Below are positions 53,418-64,000 of a stretch of 64,000 nucleotides of DNA, in pieces (position 1 is the stretch's first letter; every line of letters starts with the position of its first letter). The stretch spans positions 19,626 to 83,625 of the forward strand of contig NW_020312122.1 of the NCBI RefSeq assembly GCF_002999335.1. Reading direction: 5' to 3'. The notes beneath the pieces are model-generated. The model saw only the letters and a program-made list of their open reading frames with translations. It searched no databases and was not told the origin of the DNA. The translations under genes were made by a program, and so were the position numbers. This DNA is from Cyclospora cayetanensis. Lineage: Eukaryota > Apicomplexa > Conoidasida > Eucoccidiorida > Eimeriidae.

Positions 53418-56400
53418 GGGTTCCAAACGACAAATAGAGCAAGAGAAGTATGTCGATGCGGCAGCAGGAGCTGTATGTGATGCGCCTGCTCCTCTTGCCT
53501 CTGTACTGCAGTGTGTCTGTTGCTGCTGCAGAGGCAGGAACTGTTGACAGAAAGACAGACACAGACAGAGTAAGGGAGACGTCTGGTTACATTTGCTTGA
53601 CTATTCGCCGGTGTCTCGCCTGTCATTTTCTTGGCCTGGGGATATGTTGCTCTCTCCTCAAAGCCTTTTACCAGAAATAAGGAATTTCCGTCCACCATCT
53701 GTTTCCGCCTTGATCCCCTGTAGTAGCAAGCAAGCACACCGCTAGTTGCAAAAAGAGGGATGCGGGGGAGGGGTGTCTGAAACATGGGGGCACGAGGATT
53801 CAGGGGGCTATGAAAGGGGGAAGGCTTACAGCGACACTGGCATGCAAAGCCAGAGAGATACGGAAAAGCGAACAAAGGACTAACGAGCAGTCACCTTCTT
53901 TCTTCCCACCATTCATCGCCCCTAAGCCCCCCACTTGGCTCCCCAAAGCCTTCAGCGCCTACTTGCTCCATGCCATTCGTTGTATGAAACGACCATGCAT
54001 CTTCCCGTTGTGCGCGCTCTCTCTCTCTTACTCTCTCCACACACACACATACACACACATGCACGCACCATTATAAACTCGAAATCAACTTTAATTAGTG
54101 GACAAGTGTCTAGCCAGGCGGGAGGGCCTATTTGGCCGCTGTGAGGGAAGGATTGCTGCGTGGCGTGGCCTTCCTTCTTGTGTCAACACGGAGTCTCTGG
54201 TGCGTTTTTTGCACTGTTCCCCCGCGCTGCAACAGAAAGAGGTCGTAACCTATCAGTCAGAGAAAATTATAGAACGTGCGCGAGTCAAGGAGCGAAAATT
54301 TCATTTTTGCATCTCGGAAACTTGTTAGAAAGACAAATGAGGCAACTTCTCACCTTCAGGAACCGAGAGGCAGGAAGAAATTCATGAATAAGTCGGCTCA
54401 CTGCCGCAAATGTAAATAAAGCCATCCAGTCTAGACACATTGTGTTAATAATTATGTGAACCAGAGCTTAGTGCCCCTCTTTCGCTCGTTGAGTCAGGCA
54501 TACATGATTCCACTGGCCTGAATACACACCCACGCCAAACCTCCCGCAAGCAAGTGTCACTAAGCAAGCCGAAAGCCTTCTATGCAGCCGCGGCACCTGC
54601 ATAAAGGAGACCATAGAACCCAAGCCATTCATCGTCCTCCTCATTCACAGCTAGTTATCTTACTGAGATATGTTGCCTCGTGTCTCCCCATTGCAGTCTA
54701 GCAAGGAGGCAACCAGTAGCGGTGGCCGTCTGCGGCGCCGTGCCTTAGCCCTTGCTGCCAATCACCCCCTAATAAGAAGCATTTAAGGCCAATTAGTCCC
54801 TTTTGCGTCCACCAAGCAACAATGTGTCTGAATAGGTGCGTGGACACGTGCCTCGCTAGGCCCTTCAACAGGTGGTTGCGTAGGGAGCAAAGTTGGGAGC
54901 TGCCTACGCCCTCCCAGTTACCTCAAAGCCTCATTCTCTCGAGTCCTCCTTTTCGACTCGTCATTAAAACATTTTTGCGCCCCCACCCCAATTTCACCCA
55001 CAGATTATCAGGTAATCCTTCAGAAGAACTGCGGCTTCCCTTCGCCTCTGTCCACTGAGTCGCGTCATGAAGGCAGCGAGCAACGCATCTCTAGGGTGTA
55101 CGAGGGTTTCTGCACCCTTCGGTCACTCTAAGCATTCAGTCACACTCAGTCGCGCACAGAAAAATGCTTCAGTGTTGCACAGTGTTGCAAGCTAAGCTAA
55201 ACAATACACATTCTTGTGCACTTCGTTTCATAAAACTACGAATTAGTTTTGAGCTGGCTACTTGGTTTGTGGCTTTGTGTCTCTTCCTAATTATGGAGAA
55301 CTGGTCGTTTGATACATTGAAATGCAAAGCTGTGTTCGCATGCGCTAGATACTACGTGTAGCTAGCTGAAATGTTCGGAGTGCTAGAGGGGTGCAGCTAC
55401 GCGAGCACAAGCTGGCCTTCTTTTCTCACAACGGAAACCCTCAGGCGCGGGCACAAAAAAGAGCCGAAGGTTTTTTTTCGGAAAATACTCGATAGCTTTC
55501 TAGTAACTTTATACTTATTTGGAGTTGAGTGTCTACGTACAAAGACTATAAAAGGCCTTACACACAGCCCGGGTTCGTCCCTATCTGATCAAGCTCTTCT
55601 CTCCTAAAATATACACCGACCGAGCCAACCAGCCAGCTTCTAATCAAATAGACCACCAGCGAATTCGGTAGTGCTCAGGTGTAGCCTGGGAATGCACCCT
55701 TCCCAAGTGACCCTCGCACGGCAACGTTGGGGGAGGTCGCAGTTCCTCTCCTCACAGCCTCCAAAATGCAGTCTTAATACGCTTCAAGAATGTGTGCTGC
55801 AGTCAAACTGAGAAGGTCTCCTCCAAGAAAGAGGGATAGACAGACGGGGAGAACGCCTCTCCCCCCACACTTAGACCATGCATTCACACAGATTCAGCCG
55901 TTAGGGCAGAGGGAGTCTACTAGTAGCTGAAGCATGTATATTTAGCCGAGTGCCTACGTTAATTTAGATTGGATATGATTTTATGGGATGTATCGCTTAG
56001 AGTGGCCAGTAGGCCCGTTGCTACTATACTTAGGAAAGTGGCCATTCGAAACGCACCGCCTTGATTCAGACTTCGTCGACGAGATGAATTCCTCTAAAGC
56101 CTATACTAATAAGGGCCTGAAGTGTAGCTTTTAATAGGGCAACTGAAGTGTAGCCTTCATCCTGAGGGAACAGCAGCGTAAGGGCTCAACACGTGCCGCC
56201 GACTGACCAGATCTTGGTGGTTCATATCGTACAGATCCCTTGATCCTAAGGCCAGCACCCCAGAGCTCTCCTAACAAATCCTTTATTACTCTCATGTAAA
56301 CCTAGATTACACCTTGGAACCCAAATCCTGATTGTCAATACCACCCATTACGGCCGACTTTCTACCTTGCGACTTTGCGCAGCGCGCTTCTTCCCATCCT

Positions 56401-56612
56401 CAGGAGGCAGCTCCCCTGCGATCGCAACACTATTCTTTCCCCATTCTAATTCCATTAGGGCTTTCTGAGGCCCTGGTTGCCAAATCCCTGTATTTGTAGC
56501 CCTCTCTGAGCCTCACATGCGCCTTGACAACCCCCTCTGGAAGCACCCGTGAAGCGTGCAACGACGCCGCCAGCGTGGTTCCGGTGTACGTACATACACC
56601 TCCTCAGTGGCC
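53418..56612. other. intergenic stretch before DDX1
   Basis: No supported gene. It presumably includes the acyltransferase 3' end and the DDX1 promoter. Frames such as 53810-54076 and 55371-55607 lack motifs and splice partners. Confidence 0.5.
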
Positions 56613-58956
56613 ATGGCGGCATTTGCGGAACTCGCGCTTTGCCCCGAACTGGTGGCTGCCACGGAGGAGGAAGGCTGGATTCTTCCAACCGCGATCCAGG
56701 CAGATGCCATCCCGCTCATCTTAGGAGTAAATTGAACCACACATCGACTGCACACAGGGGGAGAGGCTTGCTTTTCAAGCTCGCCTTGAGCTGTTACGCC
56801 GATCGTCAGGGAGTACCAAGCACTTGGGCTTCACGCCAAGACCGATTTTCGCAGAACCGTTGATACTAGAGCTGCTGTGGGGGCGTAGCGTGTGCTTTTT
56901 AGAGACAGCAATTAACGCCAGCAGCCGTTTCTAGTTCGTATTTCGCGGTTTCCCGCTGCCTTCCTGCGGAGAAGGCGAGCGACGGGGGCCCCATATAGGG
57001 GGCCCCTTCTGGCTCTTTGGGAGTCTTGCACCGATTTCAGTCTCTGTGCCTCTCCTACGTCTTCGCCTTTTGCTTTTGTGCGCCTTTAGGGGGGGGATAT
57101 CTGCGCCGCGGCAGAGACAGGCAGCGGCAAGACTGCCGCCTTCGTGCTTCCCTCCTTGCAGCTGGTGCATGAAGCCCTAAGAGGGGTGGCCGTTACCCCC
57201 GGGGAAATCCCAGACCAGCCTACAGCTGCGAAAGGTAAGCAGTGTCTCCTCCTGGCTGGGGGTGTCGAGCAAAGACACTGTCTCGACCTTCGAATTCTCG
57301 TGCAGCTGCACACGCAGACGGTGCTGTGAGGCGCGTCAGTGTGCTGCATGAAAGCGAAATGCGTAATTCCTAGGCTTGGAGAAAAAGGGGGAAAAATCTC
57401 GTGAGATGCGGGCTGCTGCATGCATGCGCTTCAGGACAGGCAGACTGGCGAACCGACGGCAGAGATCGCGATGTGCAAGTTATCTGGTCCTTGCAGCCAC
57501 CAGGGGCGGCAGGAAGTCAAGAGGGGGCCTCTCCAGTACACCTGCTATGTGCAGATACCGACAACTGGCGAGGTTTCAGAGCTCCCGCAGACATTGCCAG
57601 AGGCCTCTATGGGGTGAGTAACCATGAGTGGGGGAAGCCTCATGCGCTAGCCATGCAGCAGCAGCGGCAGCAGTATTCACAGTCGCACAATTTTGTGTTT
57701 GCCACGAAAGCAGCCTTGGTTGCGCGGCGGCACGAAATGCAGTCGGGGCAGTGCGTTTGTGCTCAGTTTGAAGTGTATGTACACCGCGGGCTGGTGCGCG
57801 TGGGCTTCGGCGCGAAGGCCAAGTCGAGGGTCTTGGGTATGGATGTCTACTCTTTCGGTTTTGGGAGTACAGGAAAAAAGAGTTGGAACGGGCAAGTGCT
57901 ACCTTGATGCTGCGCCTTTTGCGCTAATCTGAAAAAACAATGCAGACTCTGGCAGGGGGTTTTATTGCACTTCTGTTGGCCACCTCATGATCGGCGGAGA
58001 AGGGGTTCCGGGGTGCCTCTGCCGCTGTGCGAGGCAAAAGTCTCTCTGAGATGCAGCGCTGGATCGAGGGCCTTGCAGAGAGACTGATGCTGCTGCTTGC
58101 GCGGTAGAATGTCGAGCGATTTGCATGCAGGAAGTTTCTTGACTACGGGCACGCCTTCGGATCAGAAGACACAGTGGGCTGCGTTCTAGACCGCGACAAG
58201 AATACGGTTTCTTTTGCCGTGAATGGGAAGCCCCTTGGCGTTGCCTTCCAGCTGCCAGACATGTTGGCAGGCACACCCCTGCAGCCGGGAGTTTGTGGCA
58301 AAGGCTTTGAGGTCAATTTCTTGTTAACTCTTGACAGCTGTTTCCACAAAAGTCTCCTCGCCTCAAAATGCACAGAGCTCGGCAAAAAGCGCGGTCTCCT
58401 TCTGGGAGTATCGACGCGGAGCACGTTTTACACGTTGCTGAGTGGCTTTTGGTATGGATTTTATTTATATATATACATATATGAATGAATGTATATGCAT
58501 GTACATATATATACATGAATGTATATATATATATGTATATGAATGTACATATATATAAATATATGTATATATATACATATATATATATATCTATGCATGT
58601 ACATATATATATATATATGAGTGTATTTCTGCGCAGGTCGAGGTTCGGTTTGCCAACTTTCGTTACCCCCTTGAGGGGGTGAAACCGATAGGCGAGCTGA
58701 AGCCTAGCGATTCTCTGCCTGCTTCAAACTGTGGATCAGCGCTTGGAAGCAACAAAAGAGCCATTGGCAGCCTACAAGGGGCCGGCCCTCTGTGTCTGAG
58801 CATCGCCCCCACCCGCGATCTCGTCAATCAAACCTTCAGCTGCTACAAACAATTCGGTGCGTCTCAGCTGTTGCTGTAGCTAGCCGATTTCTCCGGCCTG
58901 TGGGTGTGGCTTATTTGGGGGGGTCATAGCGCTGCTAGAGGTGGTGCTGCTGCTGT

Positions 58957-58991
<35 letters not shown>

Positions 58992-61900
58992 CCGATAGTG
59001 GTGCTGCTGCTGCTGCTGCTGCTGCTCTTGCGGAAACCTTGTAGGCGGGGCATAGATGTTGGGTGTCTGCGGAGGTTCCCCTGGCGCATGTGTATGCGCT
59101 TGCCCCCAGCCTACGAGTGAGAGTGTCTCGAGCTTAGCGATATGTAGGTAATGAGGTGCGTGTGGTCGTGTGTTTATGATTTATTGGGGGGGAATGTGCT
59201 TGCTTCGCAGGCAGGCTGCTTGATAGGCCTCGTCTCCGCATCGAGTCGGCGGTTGGAGGAGGCGCAGGGGCCTCTGCGTCGCATAGATCCAATTTTTCAA
59301 ATGTGCGCAGTCTGGTTCGGACAGAGTTTTGAGAATTTTACTTGAGTTGGGGATGACAGGTTTAGAGTCCACGAAGTACAGGACGTTATTGGGGAGGCTG
59401 TAGTCTTCCTCAAGAAGCAGGTGCACGGATTTCGTTTCCAGCGCCGTAGCTGCACAGCATGGATACCTTGTTTGTTGGAAACGAATTCTTGCTCGCAGCA
59501 GAGTCTTATCACGAGCCGCTTGCGGCGTTGGCGATATCGGCGAGTTCTTTGCGCAGGTAGACATCCTTGTTGGCACTCTCGACAAGACGTTGGACTTGGT
59601 GAAGCGGCGAGTGCTGCCGCTTAGCCGCTTGCAAATGCTGATCATCGATGAGGCGGATGACGTGGTCAAGGACCAGGGCACTAAGAAGCTGCTTGAGTAA
59701 GGCGGAGGTATCGCGAGGCGATGGCATCGCGATTCGAGCTTGCATGTATTTTAGCCTTTGTGGCGAGGCTGTGGCACATAGCGCAGGGTGGGTGGGGTTT
59801 CGGTTGGCGTGGGAAAGCCTTGCATGATGCGTTTTCACAAGGGCTGCTGCACCCCCTGTGCATCCGTCTTCCTTCCTTTCAGCGAAGTCATGCGAATTCC
59901 GTTTTGCGCATGCAGTCCCTCTGCAGTGCAAGGGAGAGGGAACTGGATGGCTGGACGGAAATGTGTACATGCCTATTCATGGGGAGGGGGGAGGAGAGAG
60001 GGCCTCCTTCTGGGTGCGGTGTAGACATGGGTGGCATGCATGTGGCAGGCGTTGGAGGGTGCTGCTGTGCTGCTGTCGCTTCAACAGGCTGCAACAGCTG
60101 GGCACAGAGGCTGGAGGGCAACGCCTCCAGACTCTATTTTTCTCTGCTACATTGCATACAGAGGCAGCTCTTTCAGCGATTCGCCAAGTGGCACCACGTG
60201 CATGTTGGGTTGACCTCAAGGGTACTGCGGTGCTGCCGGACACGGCCCATGTTGTTGTCTATACACTCGACCCCAAGCAGGTGATCCCGCGTTCTTGCAT
60301 GCATGCATGCCTGATTGCCTGATTGCATGCCTGATTGCATGCCTGATTGCCTGATTGCCTGATTGCATGCCTGATTGCATGCCTGATTGCGTGCATCCTT
60401 GCATACAGTGGAGGGAGTGAGGGGGCGCGAAGGAAGGGAGGGGGGTGATGGTGGTGGGGTTGCTAATGCTGCTGATGCTGCCGCTGTGTGCATGCATGCA
60501 TACATGCATACATACATGCATACATAAATACATACATACATGCATGCACACATAAATACATACATACATGCATACATGCATAAATACATGCATACATAAA
60601 TACATGCATGCATACATACATGCTGTGGTCACGGGTGAGCGCTGGTCGTGCTGCTTCAGGGATTGCAGTGCGATCTACCCTTGGACGGTTCTATGGGCCC
60701 CCCTGAGATTGACGGTGTTCACATTGGGCAGGTTGCTTCAGCGGCAGGAGCAGCAGCGACAGCAGCCGCAGCAGGAAAATCAGTGACAGGCGAAAGTCCA
60801 GACTTCCTTTCCTGCAGAACCAAGCTCCTTAAGCCACAGGTGGGGTTGTTGGTTTTTGCAAAAAATTCGTGCTGAAAGCCTCTGGGGGCCCTCTGTTGCG
60901 ATCACATCATCCGTAGGCACTCGTGCTGCTGCTGGAGGGCATCGGATCTACCCAAGCTTGGGGAGCAAAGTTTGCGTTCAAGAGCTTTTGACGCGTTTTT
61001 TTTCCAGGTTGCTGTGACGATAGCGGATGCGCTCAAGATGGATTCTTGTATGCTCATCTGCCGGACAAATCAGGACTGCGATTTGCTAGAAAAATATCTT
61101 CTCAAGCTCGGCGGAGGCAGGAAGTTCTCAGGCAGGCGCAGCTAGCTACCCACCACCCATGGCTCGCTTACGCTTCCTCCGCCCTCTTCCTTGACCTCAA
61201 CCCATAACGCATCTTCTTCTTCTTTGGCGCCTCTCAGTGCAGTATTTCCTTCTTGCATGCACTCCAAACCAGACGGGTTCCCCCTTCCCCCGCCCATCGA
61301 GCCACGCCGTCGCAGCGAACTCTGCGTTTCGATTGCCAGCAAAATCAGGACAGACAGATACATATATACCTACATATATACATACATATATTCATATATA
61401 TACCTACATATATACGTACATACATGCATACGTATATATATATATATGTGCATACAAACTTATATACATGCGTCCAGACATACGTAAATACCTACATATA
61501 TGCATGCACCTACCTACATCCATACATGCATACACACTTATATACACACATATATCTATATATGTGTGTATATACACGTACATACATACATATGTCAATT
61601 ATCTACACACCCAACTTGCTATTTCTGCGTTTCTTGTGTCTTGTGTGTTTTAAGGTAAAATGGAATCAGGAAAAGAGAATCCCTACGCCTGTGTAGTTGT
61701 TGCGGGGATGCGATCCAATCAAGAACGCCAAGCCAATCTCGAGGTGCCTGCTTGCTTGCTTCTCTGCTGCTTCTGTGTGCCTTCGTTATGCCGCCTTTCT
61801 CTTTATGTATGCCGCAGCCGCATGCACAAGTGCAGGCACGTTCAACATTGGGGCTTCTGCGCCCTGAAACAGCATGCAGGGTGCAAGCCAAAAAGTGTGG

Positions 61901-63756
61901 AGTGTGTCTCTCTAGCGGGCTTTGTGTGTATACGCAGCACTTCAAGGCGGGAGATGCGCGATTCCTCATCTGCACAGACGTTGCCGCCAGGGGTATCGAC
62001 ATCAAAGTATGTAGCGCAGTACACTAAGGAAGACCTACGTTCGGGCCGGCATGCTTTTTCGCCTTGTCATGCGTAATTTTGCTGCCTCCCATGCCTCCTC
62101 CCTCTTCTTACCCGCATACTCATGTGTCTCACCACAACCGGGAGAATCTTGACCGTAAACTCTAAATACATATAGATACATAATCTTTACGCACGCGTGT
62201 GTGTGTATGCATACATATATATATGCATATATATATATGTATATGCCCATCTATGCACATGTGAATCTAGATGCACGTGCAAGTATAGGCTGTACAAATA
62301 TATGGATTTACGTGTGTACTTCTGTGCCTATGTATATGCATACATCACATACATATATATACATATATATACACATACACTCATGCATGCATACATGTAT
62401 ATACACATATATATATATATATATACGTATGATATGAAATGATGGTGCATGTGTATGAATACATACATATCTATATATACATGTATGCTCATAAGGATAT
62501 TCATGAATAAAACTCTGAAAATGCTCTGAGGCGGCTGCAGAATCTGCCTTTCCTGATAATGCTGACGCTTCCGGACTCTCCAGAGCAATTCTTTCATCGC
62601 GTAGGCCGCGTAGGACGTGCCGAATGTATGGGGCTTGCTATTTGCATTGTCTCAACAGAACGAGAACGGGTTTGGTAAGTTACTAGTAGAAGCACACGCC
62701 CCTCCCTATACTTATCTGCATGCGCACTGGACGCCTACTCTGTTGTTCGTACCGCACAGGGAGGCGAGGCAAGCGCTGCCACCACAGCACCTGCAGTGTA
62801 TGTGTGGATTAGCACCTCTCCAAGAGCGCACACTAAGGAATGCAAAAGGCTTCCACACGGCATGAATTAATCGTTGCTCACTGACTCGGCCTTTCGCTGG
62901 ATGCGCGATTTTAGACGCGGCCTTTTCAGGTGGTGGCATGGGTATCATCATGGGTCGTATCGGTGTGCATGTGTTGTATGTAGGTGTGTGTATGTGTTGT
63001 ATCCGTATGCATGTGTTGTATCGGTATGCATGTGTTGTATGTATGTGTGTGTATGTGTTGCATCGATATGCATGTGTTGTATCGATATGCATATGTTGTA
63101 TCGGTATGAATGTGTTGTATGTATGTGTGTGTATGTGTTGTATGTATGTGTGTGTATGTGTTGCATCGGTATGCATGTGTTGTATTGATATGCATGTGTT
63201 GTATGTATGTGTGTGTATGTATGTGTATGTATGTGTTTTGGAATTTCCTCTAGGTATCATTCATGCCCGGACAGAGGGCGCGGCTGTTCAGACCGAAGGC
63301 TTGCGCAAGAGGTCCAGCACAGCAGACGCTGACGCTTAGCGAGAGCCTTCAGTCTAGTGTATATACATATATACATAAATATATAGTTTACCTCGGGCTA
63401 GGAAGAAAGAATTGGTGTCATGCAAGCTGAGATCGGCGACATCGCCCTCCTGCATGCGTGCGATCTAGGGGCCTTCCTGACTAAAGAACAACTTTCTGCG
63501 GCTTTAGTGTGTGGTGCTGTATGTGTAGGGGGGATGCACACTTTGGTACGATGAGCCTCAAATCCTCTCAGGTAAGCCGTTTGAAATTTTGAGAAGGGGC
63601 TCTTCGGCTCGCCACTCAAATCAGTGCGCGGCAAGCTCCTTCCACTTGCCTGCCTCACATTCTAAAGTGTTGCGATTGTGCTTATATCTGCAGAGATTCA
63701 GCAGAAAGTTGGCCGTGATTTACCCACTCTACACCCAAAGTTCTTCCATTCTCCTG
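56613..63756 (+). CDS. DDX1: DDX1-type DEAD-box RNA helicase with SPRY insert, 17 exons, 3' end probably beyond window
   Basis: ATP-dependent RNA helicase; human DDX1 acts in tRNA ligation and RNA processing. Exons: 56613-56726, 57090-57234, 57435-57613, 57767-57891, 58131-58311, 58637-58856, 59211-59302, 59557-59696, 60088-60280, 60660-60839, 61008-61131, 61655-61743, 61938-62006, 62541-62674, 63254-63311, 63529-63571 and 63694-63756. All phases agree; about 716 residues so far (human 740). Seen in order: [13 protein letters not shown] start, [18 protein letters not shown] (Q motif), AAETGSGKT (Walker A), a SPRY domain ([46 protein letters not shown]), [10 protein letters not shown] (Ia), VGTLDKT (Ib), IIDEADD (II), FFSATLH (III), VDLKG...[18 protein letters not shown] (IV), [12 protein letters not shown] (V), HRVGRVGR (VI), [13 protein letters not shown] and [14 protein letters not shown]. 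The SPRY insertion between motifs I and Ia is diagnostic of DDX1. Two introns appear to use GC donors. Exon 7's 3' edge is least certain. Confidence 0.93.
57892..57893 (+). other. inferred GC donor of DDX1 intron 4 (GC-AG)
   Basis: The exon ends AACGG and the intron begins GCAAGT, the consensus of GC-AG introns. Joining to the acceptor at 58130 gives [14 protein letters not shown], in frame and aligned with the family. The nearby GT (57896) would give an immediate stop. Confidence 0.75.
58462..58625. repeat. TA/TATG microsatellite in DDX1 intron 5
   Basis: Imperfect ATATATATGTATATGAATGTACAT units fill most of the intron between 58312 and 58636. Confidence 0.9.
58940..59030 (-). repeat. CTG/CAG run in DDX1 intron 6
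   Basis: A run of GCTGCTGCT with CCGATAGTGGTG interruptions, within the intron 58857-59210. On the minus strand it would code poly-Ser, but it is intronic. Confidence 0.9.
60296..60392 (+). repeat. GCATGCCTGATT 12-base tandem repeat in DDX1 intron 9
   Basis: About eight copies of GCATGCCTGATT and the shortened GCCTGATT unit, directly after the exon 9 donor at 60281. Confidence 0.9.
60490..60622. repeat. ACATACATGCAT tetranucleotide-type repeat in DDX1 intron 9
   Basis: Imperfect CATA/CATG tandem, just upstream of the exon 10 acceptor at 60659. Confidence 0.9.
61132..61133 (+). other. inferred GC donor of DDX1 intron 11 (GC-AG)
   Basis: The exon ends TTCTCAG and the intron begins GCAGGC. 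The acceptor at 61654 (TTTTAAG) continues in frame as [20 protein letters not shown]. No usable GT is found between the LGGGRKFSG coding end and the stop TAG at 61142. Confidence 0.6.
61355..61600. repeat. ATACATATATAC repeat in DDX1 intron 11
   Basis: Imperfect TACATA/TATATA tandem in the intron between 61132 and 61654. Open frames across it (Tyr/Ile/His-rich) are artefacts of the repeat. Confidence 0.9.
62205..62475. repeat. ATACATATATAC repeat in DDX1 intron 13
   Basis: Same sequence type as the block in intron 11, lying between exon 13 (ends 62006) and exon 14 (starts 62541). Confidence 0.9.
62955..63236 (+). repeat. TGTGTTGTATCGGTATGCA minisatellite in DDX1 intron 14
   Basis: Tandem TGTTGTAT plus GTATGTGTGTG and CGGTATGCATG units, roughly 19-38 base periods. 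It ends about 18 bases before the exon 15 acceptor. Cys/Tyr/Val-rich frames through it are not genes. Confidence 0.9.
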
Positions 63757-63848
63757 GTTTGTCTTTTTGATCCTTTAGCGCGTAAAATTAAAAACACGGT
63801 GTCTCAGCTCTCCGTAGGTGCAAGTCTGTTGCTCTCTGTCCTTGTGTG

Positions 63849-63902
<54 letters not shown>

Positions 63903-64000
63903 CGACTCGACTTCTCTGCTCCTCCACAACGCATCTGTCTTTATTTCACAGCCTTATAGACGCCATACCTATGTACACAATCGTACACTCGTACATAGTC
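63757..64000. other. right edge: intron or 3' end of DDX1
   Basis: After exon 17 the frame either uses the GTTTGT donor at 63757 or stops at TGA 63768. Human DDX1 has roughly 60 more residues at this point, which favours further exons beyond the window. A pure CT microsatellite lies at about 63853-63900. Confidence 0.5.
63852..63900 (+). repeat. (CT)24 microsatellite
   Basis: Uninterrupted CT run of about 48 bases near the right edge. Confidence 0.95.

Noticed and set aside
60296..60392. Regular short repeats considered as a CRISPR array
   Set aside because: Units are 8-12 bases without spacers, in a eukaryotic intron.
62926..63339. Cys/Tyr/Val- and Thr/His-rich ORFs on both strands
   Set aside because: Products of the minisatellite in DDX1 intron 14; only 63254-63311 is retained, as exon 15 in another frame.

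Overview
The window looks like nuclear DNA of an Eimeria-type coccidian (Apicomplexa). Three things point there. Long CAG/CTG trinucleotide runs sit inside coding sequence and encode Gln, Ala, Ser and Leu runs. Introns are short to medium GT-AG introns. The gene set is typically eukaryotic: ORC3, DDX1, a PIH1 protein, an SS18-type protein and a membrane-anchored EGF protein. I cannot name the species. Repeat-dense stretches (about 14-22, 35-43, 47-53 and 57-63.5 kb) alternate with repeat-poor ones (1-13, 22-31, 43.5-47, 53.5-56.5 kb), as reported for Eimeria tenella chromosomes.

Layout, left to right. 1-10 kb is repeat-poor. It holds a decayed Ty3/gypsy retrotransposon pol (about 5.4-7.5 kb) and no intact gene that I can support. 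10.4-13.4 kb (+) is a six-exon Ser/Thr kinase of the CAMK type. 14.4-16.8 kb (-) holds a Gln-rich ORF, a small SANT/Myb protein and a protein whose spliced product carries an SS18/SSXT (GIF) domain. 17.9-22.1 kb (+) is a very large ORC3-like protein. 24.4-26.6 kb (+) is the 3' part of a type I membrane protein built from EGF exons, probably a microneme-type adhesin. 31.6-32.6 kb (+) is a polytopic membrane protein. 34.0-38.3 kb (-) is a PH-domain protein with a long disordered tail. 40.9-43.4 kb (-) is a PIH1-domain protein. 46.1-48.6 kb (-) probably holds an unrecognised multi-exon gene with a Ser-coding repeat. 49.5-53.4 kb (+) is a five-exon plsC-type lysophosphatidate acyltransferase. 56.6-63.8 kb (+) is the SPRY-DEAD-box helicase DDX1, with 17 exons and a 3' end that probably lies beyond the window.

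The genes do not form one pathway. ORC3 serves replication, SS18/SANT chromatin, DDX1 RNA metabolism, the acyltransferase phospholipid synthesis, PIH1 chaperone/dynein assembly and the EGF protein the surface or secretory route. Exon boundaries were worked out by matching splice-site phase and protein-family motifs by eye. No alignment or gene predictor was run.
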